From positions 1 through 10,526 of the forward strand of contig JBBIJR010000104.1 of the NCBI GenBank assembly GCA_037445875.1: DNA of 10,526 nt. Direction: 5' to 3'. Below, one piece after another: positions 1 through 6,927 of the stretch; the first letter of the stretch is position 1; every line of letters starts with the position of its first letter. The notes under the pieces were generated by a model that was not told the origin of the DNA, made no database searches, and saw only the letters and a program-made list of their open reading frames with translations. The translations under genes were made by a program, and so were the position numbers. This stretch comes from JBBIJR01 sp037445875. Its GTDB lineage: Bacteria; CLD3; SB21.

Positions 1-665
1 ACGCAGTTAGTGGACGACGAAGCGGCGACCACCTCCTTATGGGACAACAGGAAGCCCGCCGTGTGGTCATCGGGACGGATGAACCGAATGTCCGTATGGC
101 ACACACGGCAGTCGTTATTCGCTTTCACGCCGCTGTGGCAGGACATACAGTTGTCCATCACGGGCAGCACGCTGACGTTTTCATGCCCTTTCTTCTCGAT
201 GCCGGCATGGCACGTCTCGCACTTCATATGCTGATCGACCGTATGCTGCTTGTGCGAGAACACCAATTCGCGTTTGGGATTGGCAAACGCGCTGTACGGC
301 TCTGCCGCCTCCACGTGGCAGTACTGGCAGTCCGTGGTCTTCTGGTCGTGGCACGCATAGCACTGATCCATCCTGGCCAGCACGTTGTCGTCGGAGACAT
401 CGCTGGCTTGAGCGCCCGGGTGACACTGACTGCACTCCGCGCCGACCTCCGCGGCGTGGTACGCGTGGCTGAACTTGATCAGCGCGGAACGGTCTTCCTC
501 TCTGTAGAGGTTCCGATAATTCTGTCCCATGGCCCGTTGGATGTAGTGGACAGGGAACGACCAACCGGAGAAGACGCTGTGGCTCGATCCCGCGAGGGCA
601 ACCAGGGACGCGGCGACCAGTGCGACCGGAACGGCCAGAAAAACGTAGGGAGGTATTCGTTTCAT
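1..665 (-). CDS. Periplasmic multiheme c-type cytochrome, C-terminus outside window
   Basis: Open from the ATG at 665 to the left edge of the window (221 codons, no stop), so the gene is partial. Residues 7-26 are hydrophobic and act as a signal peptide or N-terminal anchor. Six CXXCH heme motifs begin at residues 78, 102, 113, 149, 173 and 186, and a Cys at residue 221 may start a seventh. The FSHKQH stretch ahead of the fourth motif resembles the FxHxxH pattern of class III / c7-type cytochrome modules, where the His residues are distal heme ligands. GGTGAGGACC just before the ATG is a good ribosome site. The gene follows the beta-barrel gene after only 12 bases, so the two are very probably cotranscribed. 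Inferred role: the periplasmic or barrel-embedded electron carrier of a porin-cytochrome conduit. The hemes are seen; the conduit role is inferred from the neighbours. Confidence 0.85.
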   Translation of the reverse strand, partial: MKRIPPYVFLAVPVALVAASLVALAGSSHSVFSGWSFPVHYIQRAMGQNYRNLYREEDRSALIKFSHAYHAAEVGAECSQCHPGAQASDVSDDNVLARMDQCYACHDQKTTDCQYCHVEAAEPYSAFANPKRELVFSHKQHTVDQHMKCETCHAGIEKKGHENVSVLPVMDNCMSCHSGVKANNDCRVCHTDIRFIRPDDHTAGFLLSHKEVVAASSSTNC

Positions 666-677
666 GGTCCTCACCGA

Positions 678-2036
678 TTAGAGTTTTTGGAATATCCAGT
701 AGTTGGCACGCAGGAAGAACCGGGCGTCGTACTTGTTCCCGGCATAGAGCGCGGAACTCTTGATGTTCTGGGACAGGAACTGCCCTTCCCCGTCCACCGT
801 GAAGGCCCGCGTGAACTGGTAGCTCACACGGCCGATCGCCGTCAGGCTCGAGTTCGTCGCGTCGAACACCAGCGGGGCCGTCGAGAACGGGTCCGCTACG
901 TCGCCTGCCGAATAGTCGTCGAGTTTGTACGACGCATAGGACACGGAGCCGTACACACCGAGGCGGGTGTTGACGGGATGGTAGGAGGAGAGGCTGACGG
1001 CCGTCATCGTACCTCCGTAACCGGAACGGCGCATTAGACTCAGGCTCGTTCGCACGTACGTCGCGCCGATGCCGTATCGCTGGGCGTCCTTTCCGGTGTA
1101 GAACACATTGGCGAAATCTCCGTTGGCCGACCAGCACGAATTGATCCGGTATCGAAAGCGGAACCATATTTCCTGATTGCCCTTCAGGTCGTCAAAAGCC
1201 GTGAAGAAGGTGCGGTACGTCAGAGTGGGCCTTCGATAGACATACTCGGCGGCCCACCAAAGGTTGTCGCTGGGATCCACGTGCACGTCGCCGCTTACGG
1301 TCTGCATTTCCTTCTCCAGCGCGTTGTACTCCGCGTGGCCGTAGACCGTGAACAGGTCCATGAACCGCCGATTGACGTCGTAGCCCACCAGTCTTTCCTT
1401 GACCCTGGGGAGCCGGATCAGATTGGCGTCACTGATGACGTTCTCCCGGTAGTAACTCTCCGCCTCGCGGCTTTTGTCGTAATAAGAGAGGGCCATGTTT
1501 GTTCCGAACGCCCTCGACGTGGACAGTTTTCCTCCGAAGGCGCGCCGTTGCCAGGGTTTCAGGTTGGCCGAACGGCCGTCCAGCGGGGGCAGCGAGCCGA
1601 AGTAGCCCATCAACGTAAAGTAGTCGGCATATCCGTAATCCACTCGCGCCGCATCCACGACCGGGCTGCGCAGACCCGTCAGTATCTGCTGGCGCCCGAG
1701 CCGCGTATCAATCTTGTGGCGAGCCTCCATCGCATTGTGCCAGCGCGCGTAAAACTGGTATATCCGGTAGTCCGGGTTCTCCTCCGTCTTTGCATTGAAG
1801 TCGTATAGACCGCGCGCGTACCCGTGGAACGAGAGATTGGCCACGCCGACGTCACGCAAGTCCAGGGAGGCCGACTGAAATCCCCGAAACGAGGAGGTAG
1901 AGGTGGAGTCGGCGAACTGGTTTTCCCACGAGTAGAGGCCCGTCGAAAAGCGGGCGCTGAGCGATTGGGTACTGGCCGTGGCGGGCCATTGACACAGGAT
2001 CAGACATGAGAGGAGTACGATATTGGTGGGTCTCAT
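678..2036 (-). CDS. Outer-membrane beta-barrel (porin-like) protein of a putative porin-cytochrome conduit
   Basis: The product is 452 residues. Residues 1-21 form a signal peptide with a PATA cleavage site. The mature part is rich in alternating aromatic/polar segments (YRIYQFYARW, LWWAAEYVYRRP, EIWFRFRYRI) and ends in FLRANYWIFQKL, as expected for a transmembrane beta-barrel with an aromatic C-terminal strand. It has no CXXCH motif. The segment RLGRQQILTGLRSPVVDAARVDY resembles the LGRQ...VDGAR region of several porin-like families. The ATG at 2036 was chosen because the signal peptide starts there; the frame stays open upstream to 2153 but that extension is charged and implausible. The stop lies 12 bases before a multiheme cytochrome gene, and two multiheme lipoproteins lie upstream, the usual company of MtrB/OmbB/Ext-type barrels. 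I cannot assign it to one of those families; an ordinary porin remains possible. Confidence 0.75.
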   Translation of the reverse strand: MRPTNIVLLSCLILCQWPATASTQSLSARFSTGLYSWENQFADSTSTSSFRGFQSASLDLRDVGVANLSFHGYARGLYDFNAKTEENPDYRIYQFYARWHNAMEARHKIDTRLGRQQILTGLRSPVVDAARVDYGYADYFTLMGYFGSLPPLDGRSANLKPWQRRAFGGKLSTSRAFGTNMALSYYDKSREAESYYRENVISDANLIRLPRVKERLVGYDVNRRFMDLFTVYGHAEYNALEKEMQTVSGDVHVDPSDNLWWAAEYVYRRPTLTYRTFFTAFDDLKGNQEIWFRFRYRINSCWSANGDFANVFYTGKDAQRYGIGATYVRTSLSLMRRSGYGGTMTAVSLSSYHPVNTRLGVYGSVSYASYKLDDYSAGDVADPFSTAPLVFDATNSSLTAIGRVSYQFTRAFTVDGEGQFLSQNIKSSALYAGNKYDARFFLRANYWIFQKL

Positions 2037-2188
2037 TGCCTTTGTGTCCCTTCTTCGGTGAGCTTTCGCTAATTTTGGAATTGCCTGTCTTACTTGCAAC
2101 GGTTTTTTGAGCTCAAACGTCTCCCCTCTACTGCCCGATTCTTCGGGCCACACAACCCGAGTGGTTTGAGCGATAAAGTTTGAAAAAA

Positions 2189-2215
2189 GGGCCTTAACGT
2201 CATTGGTTAAGGCCC
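2189..2215 (-). terminator. Rho-independent terminator after the hexaheme lipoprotein gene
   Basis: Perfect 10-bp stem (2189-2198 with 2206-2215) and a 7-base loop. On the minus strand it is followed by six T residues (2188-2183), about 40 bases after the stop at 2255. It separates the hexaheme lipoprotein from the barrel/cytochrome pair, so those two genes either need their own promoter in 2037-2180 or depend on readthrough. The plus strand also has a T-rich tail, so the hairpin could work in both directions. Confidence 0.85.
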
Positions 2216-2254
2216 TCTTTTAGTCAGCAATTGGCAGGAACAACCACCCTTGCC

Positions 2255-3553
2255 TTATGGCAGTTGCTCGATGCTGTTCTGGAGCAACGCATGGGAATAG
2301 TCGTAATTGTGGATTCCCAGGCTTGATTCTCTCAGACAGAGTTGGAAGTTGAGCAGCGCGCCGATCCAGGCGTTGGTGAACGACGGGAACATCGGTTTGC
2401 CGTAGTTCTCGGCCTTCTGATCCGTGGTCCAGGAACTACTCACCGTCGGGTTCTGCCAGTAACCTTCCGGATTGGCCGACGGATCATAGATGTCCAGATA
2501 GCCGTCGTAGTTACCCGTCGTGAGGCCGGCCCAGAGGTTTTCCTCGGAATCGGACTCTGAGTGTAGAACATCTTGTCCGCCGCCGATTGCATTGAGCTTG
2601 TCCGCAAGCGTATTGAGCAGAGTCTTAATGTTGGCACGCGGCGTCGTCCAGTACGCAGCGTCACTCGAACTCACACTTGTATGGCAACCCGACTGGTTGC
2701 AGCCGTTGAAGTTACCCTGTACCATGAACGTGTGACCGCCGGAAGTCCCGGAGATGGCCGCCATGTGGCAATCCTGGCAAGAAGCCGCAGTCGTGTGCGT
2801 GGAGCTCTGATAGGTCTCTGTTCCGGCGAACTCGACTCCGCCCATACCCGCGAACACCGCTCCAACCACGCCGTAGTGCACATGCATGCGGTAGCTGGGT
2901 CTCACACGATCGATCTCGGGACCTGAGGGGGTCCGTGTAGAGTCATAGAAAAGCGAGTCAGGAGCCAACGCCAGTGAGTCATAGTTCACGATATTCCCGT
3001 CCGACAGGGATGTGCTCGTCGCGAGCGCACGCGGTTGGTGGCATTTGACGCACAGGTTTGACCGGCTGTTGTCCTGGGTCAAGTTGATAGTCTTGTTGCT
3101 GCCCCACATCAGCATACCAACCGGACCGGTCGTCGTGAGCACGAGGTCCGAATCCCCGTAGGTTGCATGCAGTTGGTTATGGCACGTGGCGCATCCGATC
3201 TCTCCCAGCGCCTGGCTGGAAACCGTCACGTATTTGTTCTCATACTTCCCGGTGCTCGAATTCAAGGTATACGTGGCCGGGACACTGTTCTCAACCACAT
3301 ACTGGAAACCCTGTTGAGTATGGCACACTGCACAGGACGTGCTTCCTGCTTCTTCAAAGGCCACTTCGCCGTAATGGTGCTTGGAGAACTGGAACTCGAC
3401 CGCAATACGGTCGACGACTTCGGGGTTGTGGCAGGTGGCGCAGGTCTCGCTGGCATCCTGCCCTGCCTTTCCTCTCGGACCTTCGCAGCTCATCAGCAAT
3501 ACCATCACGGTTGGGACCAACATCACCGCTGCGAATCTTACCAGAATTCTCAT
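2255..3553 (-). CDS. Multiheme c-type cytochrome lipoprotein (six heme motifs)
   Basis: The product is 432 residues. A lipoprotein signal peptide ends in the lipobox LMSC (Cys23). A short GPRGKAGQD linker follows, like the Gly/Pro-rich linkers after the lipidated Cys in outer-surface cytochromes. Five CXXCH motifs begin at residues 38, 74, 121, 168 and 259, and a CX4CH motif (CNQSGCH) at 285. The C-terminal ESSLGIHNYDYSHALLQNSI matches a pattern (xSxGxHNxxYxxALLxxSI) common at the end of NrfA/c552-related and other multiheme cytochromes. The ATG at 3553 was chosen over one at 3604 because GAGGAGGT sits 5 bases before it and the signal peptide starts there. A terminator follows at 2189-2215. 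Likely an outer-membrane-anchored electron carrier or terminal reductase. Substrate and inner- versus outer-leaflet location cannot be read from the sequence. Confidence 0.85.
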   Translation of the reverse strand: MRILVRFAAVMLVPTVMVLLMSCEGPRGKAGQDASETCATCHNPEVVDRIAVEFQFSKHHYGEVAFEEAGSTSCAVCHTQQGFQYVVENSVPATYTLNSSTGKYENKYVTVSSQALGEIGCATCHNQLHATYGDSDLVLTTTGPVGMLMWGSNKTINLTQDNSRSNLCVKCHQPRALATSTSLSDGNIVNYDSLALAPDSLFYDSTRTPSGPEIDRVRPSYRMHVHYGVVGAVFAGMGGVEFAGTETYQSSTHTTAASCQDCHMAAISGTSGGHTFMVQGNFNGCNQSGCHTSVSSSDAAYWTTPRANIKTLLNTLADKLNAIGGGQDVLHSESDSEENLWAGLTTGNYDGYLDIYDPSANPEGYWQNPTVSSSWTTDQKAENYGKPMFPSFTNAWIGALLNFQLCLRESSLGIHNYDYSHALLQNSIEQLP

Positions 3554-3673
3554 AAGAACCTCCTCGCGGTTGGTGAGTAACTGGTGTTTCAATCTGGGAT
3601 TCATGGTCTAACTACTTGGTCTTCAGGCCTCTTAAGCCACAGGTCAAAATAAAAGACAACCAAGTAAAAAGAA

Positions 3674-3687
3674 ATGATATTTGTCAT
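3674..3687 (-). promoter_or_regulatory. FNR/CRP-family-like operator upstream of the hexaheme lipoprotein gene
   Basis: ATGAT-ATTT-GTCAT, a 14-bp inverted repeat with a 4-base spacer and four of five arm positions paired. The geometry is that of FNR/CRP-superfamily boxes (TTGAT-N4-ATCAA). Its centre lies 127 bases before the ATG at 3553 and about 33 bases upstream of a minus-strand TTGACC (3647-3642). The same arrangement is found before the cytochrome gene at 5179. The motif is seen; the regulator is inferred. Confidence 0.5.
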
Positions 3688-3878
3688 AAAAAAGTAAAAA
3701 GAATTTTTTACGACTCTACTATCATATCTTCTATCTCTCAAATAGTCATGAATTTACATGGTCGGGAGTTTTAACTCCGCAAAGAAGTTTGTTCGATATC
3801 AAAAGGTCTGGATCAAGAACCCCAAGCCCAAGAGTTGGTGTCAATCCTATCGAGCATCCCCCGACGAGAAATGAAGAA

Positions 3879-3901
3879 GGCCACCTCGATCAGAGATGGC
3901 C
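3879..3901 (-). terminator. Probable terminator after the frameshifted cytochrome gene
   Basis: A 9-bp stem (3879-3887 with 3893-3901) and a 5-base loop. The one imperfect pair is a G-U wobble on the minus strand but a C-A mismatch on the plus strand, so it suits minus-strand transcripts. A T-rich TTCTTCATTT follows on the minus strand. It lies about 75 bases after the stop at 3975. Confidence 0.6.
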
Positions 3902-3972
3902 CTCCTGTTCATAGCTATCGAATGCGGATTACGTGGTCTGTGCGTCTCCCATACTCATTGGCGAAAAGTCCC

Positions 3973-3988
3973 CGTCACTCGCGTGACG
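3973..3988 (-). terminator. Hairpin over the stop codon of the frameshifted cytochrome gene
   Basis: A perfect 6-bp stem (3973-3978 with 3983-3988). On the minus strand the loop is the stable tetraloop GCGA. It overlaps the TGA at 3975-3977 and is followed by GGGGACTTTT. It may be an extra terminator or an mRNA 3'-end protector; the T tract is short. Confidence 0.35.
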
Positions 3989-5179
3989 AAATGAGAGGCG
4001 GAACGATCGAAACGGGATGCATGTCATACGCCGCAAGCTCGCCCAGTGTTTTGGTGCTGCCCGTCCCGCCGACGCCGCCTGCGTCTTTGTGGCAGGAGTA
4101 GCACGCCCAATCCAATGTGATACCGGTCGACTTTCCGCTGACCAGACGGATGGAGCCGGATCCGGTCATCGATCCGATCGTGAACATGGAGTCCTTGGGC
4201 ACTGCCGTGTCGTTGATCTTGAAGATGTGGCTCGATACGTCGCCTTTGTGAGCGTTGACCGAGATCGCGGACTTCCCGGTGTAGGGCATATGGCACGTCG
4301 CGCAGGCAACCGACGCGTGAGGTCCGTTTTGCGTCTTACCCGTATGGCAGCTCGTGCATTCAACCCTCATGTTCCCGTTGCTGTTGTCCCGGAAGTACAG
4401 GAGTCCCTTGTGCGGATCATGACACGTCACGCATGAGAGATTCTCGTGAGGGCCTGCTTTCAGTTCGTTGTACTGCTCGTGATGCTCCACAAATCCGCTC
4501 TTGACCGGCACCGTGGCCGTGTAGCCGCCCCGCTGATGGCATTTGCCGCACAGAGCATTGGATCGATCCACTTTCATGGGGATACCGTCCGGATCGAACG
4601 CATGCTGCGAGCCGGGCGCATGACACTCCTCGCAATGGACGCCTCCGAATTGGAACGTCCCGAACATGTTCGGCTTCCAAGCGCTGTCCGGGTCCGCGCC
4701 CGTCGTGTGGCAATAGAAGCAGTTGTAGTCATATTTCGTCTCGGAGGTCTTGTTGTAGTCCACCCACGCCGAGGTAGCCAGGTTGTATTGATTCTGGCCC
4801 TGGCCCCCGCCTCCGCCGCCGGTGCCGTACACAAAACCGTCCGCCTTCACAAACCGGGCCTTCCACCGTACCCGCCGATGATCCAATCGAAGTCCGTCCA
4901 TGACGTCCCCGGAGGCGGATTGGGCACTCCGGCGGAGGTACCGGCCGGAAACGTCGGGGCGACGCCGTTCAATTCCTGCAGTTTGTACGGATGCCCGGAC
5001 TTGATGAAATCCGCATAGATGTCGGCGTGACAACCGACATCGGAGCAGGTCTCCGACCCGACGTACGTGAGCGCGGGAGGCTCGCCCGAGTCCTTCTTGT
5101 CGCTGTCGCAGCCGGCCGTGAATACGCTCATGAGCATTGCACAGCCCACCGCCACCATCAGTCTGGAAGCATGTTTCAT
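3975..5179 (-). pseudogene. Octaheme c-type cytochrome lipoprotein, interrupted by a one-base frameshift
   Basis: Starts at ATG 5179, with AGGAG seven bases before it. The lipoprotein signal ends in FTAGC (Cys24). YVGSETCSDVGCHADIYADFIKSGHPYKL is the typical first-heme region of a multiheme family, here with CX4CH at residue 45. The frame reads DWIIGGYGGRPGL-stop at 4847. Adding one base at 4864/4865 gives IIGGYGWKARFV, the family pattern, and the frame then runs cleanly to 3975 (about 401 residues). The second part has a glycine-rich GTGGGGGGQ stretch and seven CXXCH motifs: CFYCH, CEECH, CGKCH, CVTCH, CTSCH, CATCH, CYSCH. No other lesion is visible, so this is a recent mutation or a sequencing error. 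If intact, the product would be an eight-heme lipoprotein, probably exposed on the outer membrane and working with the porin-cytochrome genes downstream. As written, only a one-heme fragment would be made. Confidence 0.85.
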
Positions 5180-5278
5180 AAGAAAACTCCTGCGTTTTTG
5201 GGGCAAAGCAGCTAACTTATGCCCGGAGAGAATCAATGGTAGGTATCCTTGATAACGATAGGTCTTCGGTCAATGTAC

Positions 5279-5312
5279 GCGACCCTTGTCATAAAAAAAT
5301 GACAAAGGTCAT
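5279..5312 (-). promoter_or_regulatory. Two FNR/CRP-like inverted repeats upstream of the octaheme cytochrome gene
   Basis: Site A is ATGAC-AAAG-GTCAT (5299-5312), a perfect 5-bp inverted repeat with a 4-base spacer. Site B, read on the minus strand, is ATGAC-AAGG-GTCGC (5292-5279), with three of five arm positions paired, exactly 20 bases (two helical turns) away. A TTGTCAT-N6-ATGACAA palindrome (5286-5305) links them. Site A is centred 126 bases before the ATG at 5179 and about 33 bases before a minus-strand TTGACC (5273-5268). No good -10 box follows, as expected for an activator-dependent promoter. Confidence 0.5.
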
Positions 5313-5316
5313 TTTT

Positions 5317-5343
5317 TATCGCATTTCGATAGCGTAATATAAT
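5317..5343 (+). promoter_or_regulatory. padR promoter with putative PadR operator
   Basis: The inverted repeat TATCG-N5-CGATA (5317-5331) lies 6 bases before a perfect TATAAT (5338-5343). Taking 5315-5320 (TTTATC) as a poor -35 gives a 17-base spacer, so the repeat would sit between the -35 and -10 boxes. The same repeat is found at the promoter of the iron-sulfur/chrA operon (8979-8993). This suggests autorepression by the PadR protein. The motif is seen; the assignment to PadR is inferred. Confidence 0.55.
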
Positions 5344-5362
5344 AACGTCATATAATATTGAC
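5337..5362 (+). repeat. Tandem 13-bp direct repeat containing two TATAAT boxes
   Basis: ATATAATAACGTC (5337-5349) is followed with no gap by ATATAATATTGAC (5350-5362), identical at 10 of 13 positions. Each copy contains a perfect TATAAT (5338-5343 and 5351-5356). They may give two start points for padR or a second protein-binding site. Confidence 0.55.
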
Positions 5363-5379
5363 TTCCAAGGGCACACGAT

Positions 5380-5730
5380 ATGCTTCGACAGTTTTTTCTC
5401 GGTTTTGTCAAAATCCACATTCTCCACCATGCTGCGGAAGAGCCCATCTACGGCGTGTGGATCATGGAGGAACTGGGTCATCACGGGTACCGCCTGAGTC
5501 CAGGTACCCTCTATCCGCTTCTGCACTCGCTGGTCCATGATGGACTGCTGGACGTCTATTCAGAAAAGACCGAGGAGGGGAAGATCAGGAAATACTACAA
5601 GACCACCCGCAAAGGGCGTTCGGCTCTGAAAGAGGCCAAGGAAAAGATAAAGGAACTGGTGGACGAAGTGCTGCTCGACAAGCATGACGAACATCGGGAG
5701 AGCCGGACCGGACAGAGAGCCCGTACGTAG
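5380..5730 (+). CDS. PadR-family transcriptional regulator
   Basis: The product is 116 residues. The winged-helix core fits PadR well: EEPIYGVWIMEELGHHGYRLSPGTLYPLLHSLVHDGLL, where the LSPGTLYPLLxxLxxxGLL recognition helix and wing are the hallmark of the family. It is followed by a GKIRKYYKTTRKGRSAL wing and a lysine/glutamate-rich C-terminal helix for dimerisation. The length is usual for short (subfamily 1-like) PadR proteins. The ATG at 5380 has AAGG nine bases upstream. It is the only plus-strand gene. It diverges from the octaheme cytochrome gene and converges with chrA, whose stop is about 60 bases away. A shared TATCG-N5-CGATA repeat at its own promoter and at the promoter of the iron-sulfur/chrA operon suggests that it represses both. 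The inducing ligand is unknown; chromate, another oxyanion or a redox signal would suit the neighbours. Confidence 0.9.
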   Translation: MLRQFFLGFVKIHILHHAAEEPIYGVWIMEELGHHGYRLSPGTLYPLLHSLVHDGLLDVYSEKTEEGKIRKYYKTTRKGRSALKEAKEKIKELVDEVLLDKHDEHRESRTGQRART

Positions 5731-5746
5731 CACCTGGACATTCTCT

Positions 5747-5770
5747 ACGGATCAGGACGAGTGAATCCGT
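5747..5770. terminator. Weak hairpin between convergent padR and chrA
   Basis: ACGGAT (5747-5752) pairs with ATCCGT (5765-5770) around a 12-base loop in the 60-base gap between the two convergent stops. There is no T tract on either side, so a terminator function is uncertain. Confidence 0.25.
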
Positions 5771-5790
5771 CTGCCGACCGCGGGACGAGC

Positions 5791-6927
5791 CTACACAAGC
5801 CGCAACAGCCATCCCAGACCGCCACCTCCCACAACCACGTACGCTGCATTCAGCCTGCGAAAAAGCAACGACACCGCAAAGCCGAGAACCGCAATAGCCA
5901 TCGTCCTCCAATCGAAGAGGCTCTCGCGGCCAAAATCGATGCAGACGGACAGGAGAACCGCCACGCTGCCCACGTTGATGAAGTCGAGGAATGCGGACAT
6001 CATCGTCGATCTCCTCAAGACGGTCACGAGCGGGTTGAGCAAGGCTACGAACAAGAACGACGGCAGAAAAATACCGGCCGTAGCCAGGACCGCCCCCCAC
6101 ACACCTCCCATCTGCCATCCCACGAACGTGGCGGCCGACAACACCGGACCCGGGGTGATCTGTCCCACGGCAACAGCATCCATCAAGACCTGTCGCGACA
6201 GCAGGCCCGGAGTCACCAACTCGGCCTCCAGGTAGGCGAACAGGACGTACCCGCTTCCGAAGGGGATCGAACCGATCTTCAGAAACGACCAGAAGATCAA
6301 TGCGTCGACCATGTGTCCATCGCCGGGAAAGATGAACGGCACGAAGGCGCTCGGGCGATATCGGTCCTTAACGGCTCTGGAGGTCATTCCGTAGAAGCCC
6401 GCAGCGAACAGGGCAACAATCTCGTTCGCGCCCAGTAAACAGGCCGCCAGCGTCGCCACCCCGGCCACGGCCAGTTCTACCGTCTTCACCCCCTTCCGCG
6501 CTAGCGCGAGCGTGACCGACAATATGATCGAGAGAATGGCCGGTTTGACGCCGTAAAGAAAGGACTCCGCTGCAGGTACATGGCCGTACGATTCATAAGC
6601 CGCCGCCAGAATAGTCGTGGACGCAACGGCGGGCAGCATAAAGCAGCCGCCGGCCACGACAAGACCCGGCCAACCCGCTTTCTCGTGGCCGCAATGCATG
6701 GCAAGCTCGGTGGAATTGGGTCCCGGAATGAGGTTGGTTGCACCGATGAGGTCGAGCAGACGCTCCCGCGAGAGCCATCGCCTGTTCACGGCGACTTCCT
6801 GTTCCATCATGGCCACGTGTGCCGCCGGCCCACCGTATCCGAAGGTCCCGAGTTTGAGGAACACGACGGCCATTTCCCTCAGGGACGGCGTTGTCCCGGC
6901 TGAACCGGTCTCGGCGGGACGGCTCAT
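5791..6927 (-). CDS. chrA: CHR-family (ChrA-type) chromate transporter
   Basis: The product is 378 residues, the size of two-domain (long-chain) CHR proteins, and is strongly hydrophobic with many membrane helices. The N-terminal half carries the CHR signature: FGYGGPAAHVAMMEQE near residues 29-44, then LIGATNLIPGPNSTELAMHCG near 60-80 and AGWPGLVVAGGCF. The C-terminal half repeats the fold in inverted order with FLKIGSIPFGSGYVLFAYLEAE and GQITPGPVLSAATFVGW. Characterised relatives are inner-membrane chromate exporters; sulfate or another oxyanion is possible for divergent members. The ATG at 6927 overlaps the stop of the upstream monoheme cytochrome gene as ATGA, which implies translational coupling. 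The frame extends upstream to 7005, but the extension is not CHR-like. This is the last gene of an operon probably controlled by the convergent PadR gene. Confidence 0.9.
   Translation of the reverse strand: MSRPAETGSAGTTPSLREMAVVFLKLGTFGYGGPAAHVAMMEQEVAVNRRWLSRERLLDLIGATNLIPGPNSTELAMHCGHEKAGWPGLVVAGGCFMLPAVASTTILAAAYESYGHVPAAESFLYGVKPAILSIILSVTLALARKGVKTVELAVAGVATLAACLLGANEIVALFAAGFYGMTSRAVKDRYRPSAFVPFIFPGDGHMVDALIFWSFLKIGSIPFGSGYVLFAYLEAELVTPGLLSRQVLMDAVAVGQITPGPVLSAATFVGWQMGGVWGAVLATAGIFLPSFLFVALLNPLVTVLRRSTMMSAFLDFINVGSVAVLLSVCIDFGRESLFDWRTMAIAVLGFAVSLLFRRLNAAYVVVGGGGLGWLLRLV

Larger units (their letters stand above)
3554..3974. other. 421-base intergenic region holding terminators and the promoter region of the hexaheme gene
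   Basis: I see no gene here. The right part (3879-3988) holds hairpins that end the frameshifted cytochrome gene. The left part is very AT-rich (about 3645-3760) and contains an FNR-like inverted repeat at 3674-3687 and a minus-strand TTGACC at 3647-3642. There is also a GGAGTT-TT-AACTCC palindrome at 3765-3778 of unknown meaning. Confidence 0.6.

Noticed and set aside
39..1037. Long plus-strand open frame opposite the left cytochrome and the barrel gene
   Set aside because: It is the shadow of the minus-strand genes: heme motifs and the barrel pattern read cleanly on the minus strand, and its own product has no recognisable domain or ribosome site.
181..1167. Minus-strand open frame spanning the cytochrome/barrel junction
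   Set aside because: It is out of frame with both real genes, its product is Arg/Pro-rich without heme motifs, and it crosses two well-supported coding regions.
2133..2148. GCCCGA-N4-TCGGGC hairpin in the leader of the barrel gene
   Set aside because: A single 6-bp hairpin without a T tract or conserved riboswitch parts is not enough to call a regulatory element.
2037..2153. Upstream extension of the barrel protein by 39 residues
   Set aside because: The extension is charged and would bury the signal peptide. The ATG at 2036 begins a normal signal peptide.
4865..5033. N-terminal 57 residues of the open frame 3975-5033
   Set aside because: They are an out-of-frame reading of the true N-terminal part of the octaheme lipoprotein; only the part after the frameshift site is cytochrome.
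5250..5260. TATCGTTATC on the minus strand as another PadR site
   Set aside because: Only one half-site matches and the second arm is neither inverted nor correctly spaced.
5761..6438. Plus-strand open frame opposite chrA
   Set aside because: The minus strand encodes an unmistakable CHR transporter; the plus-strand product is low-complexity and basic.
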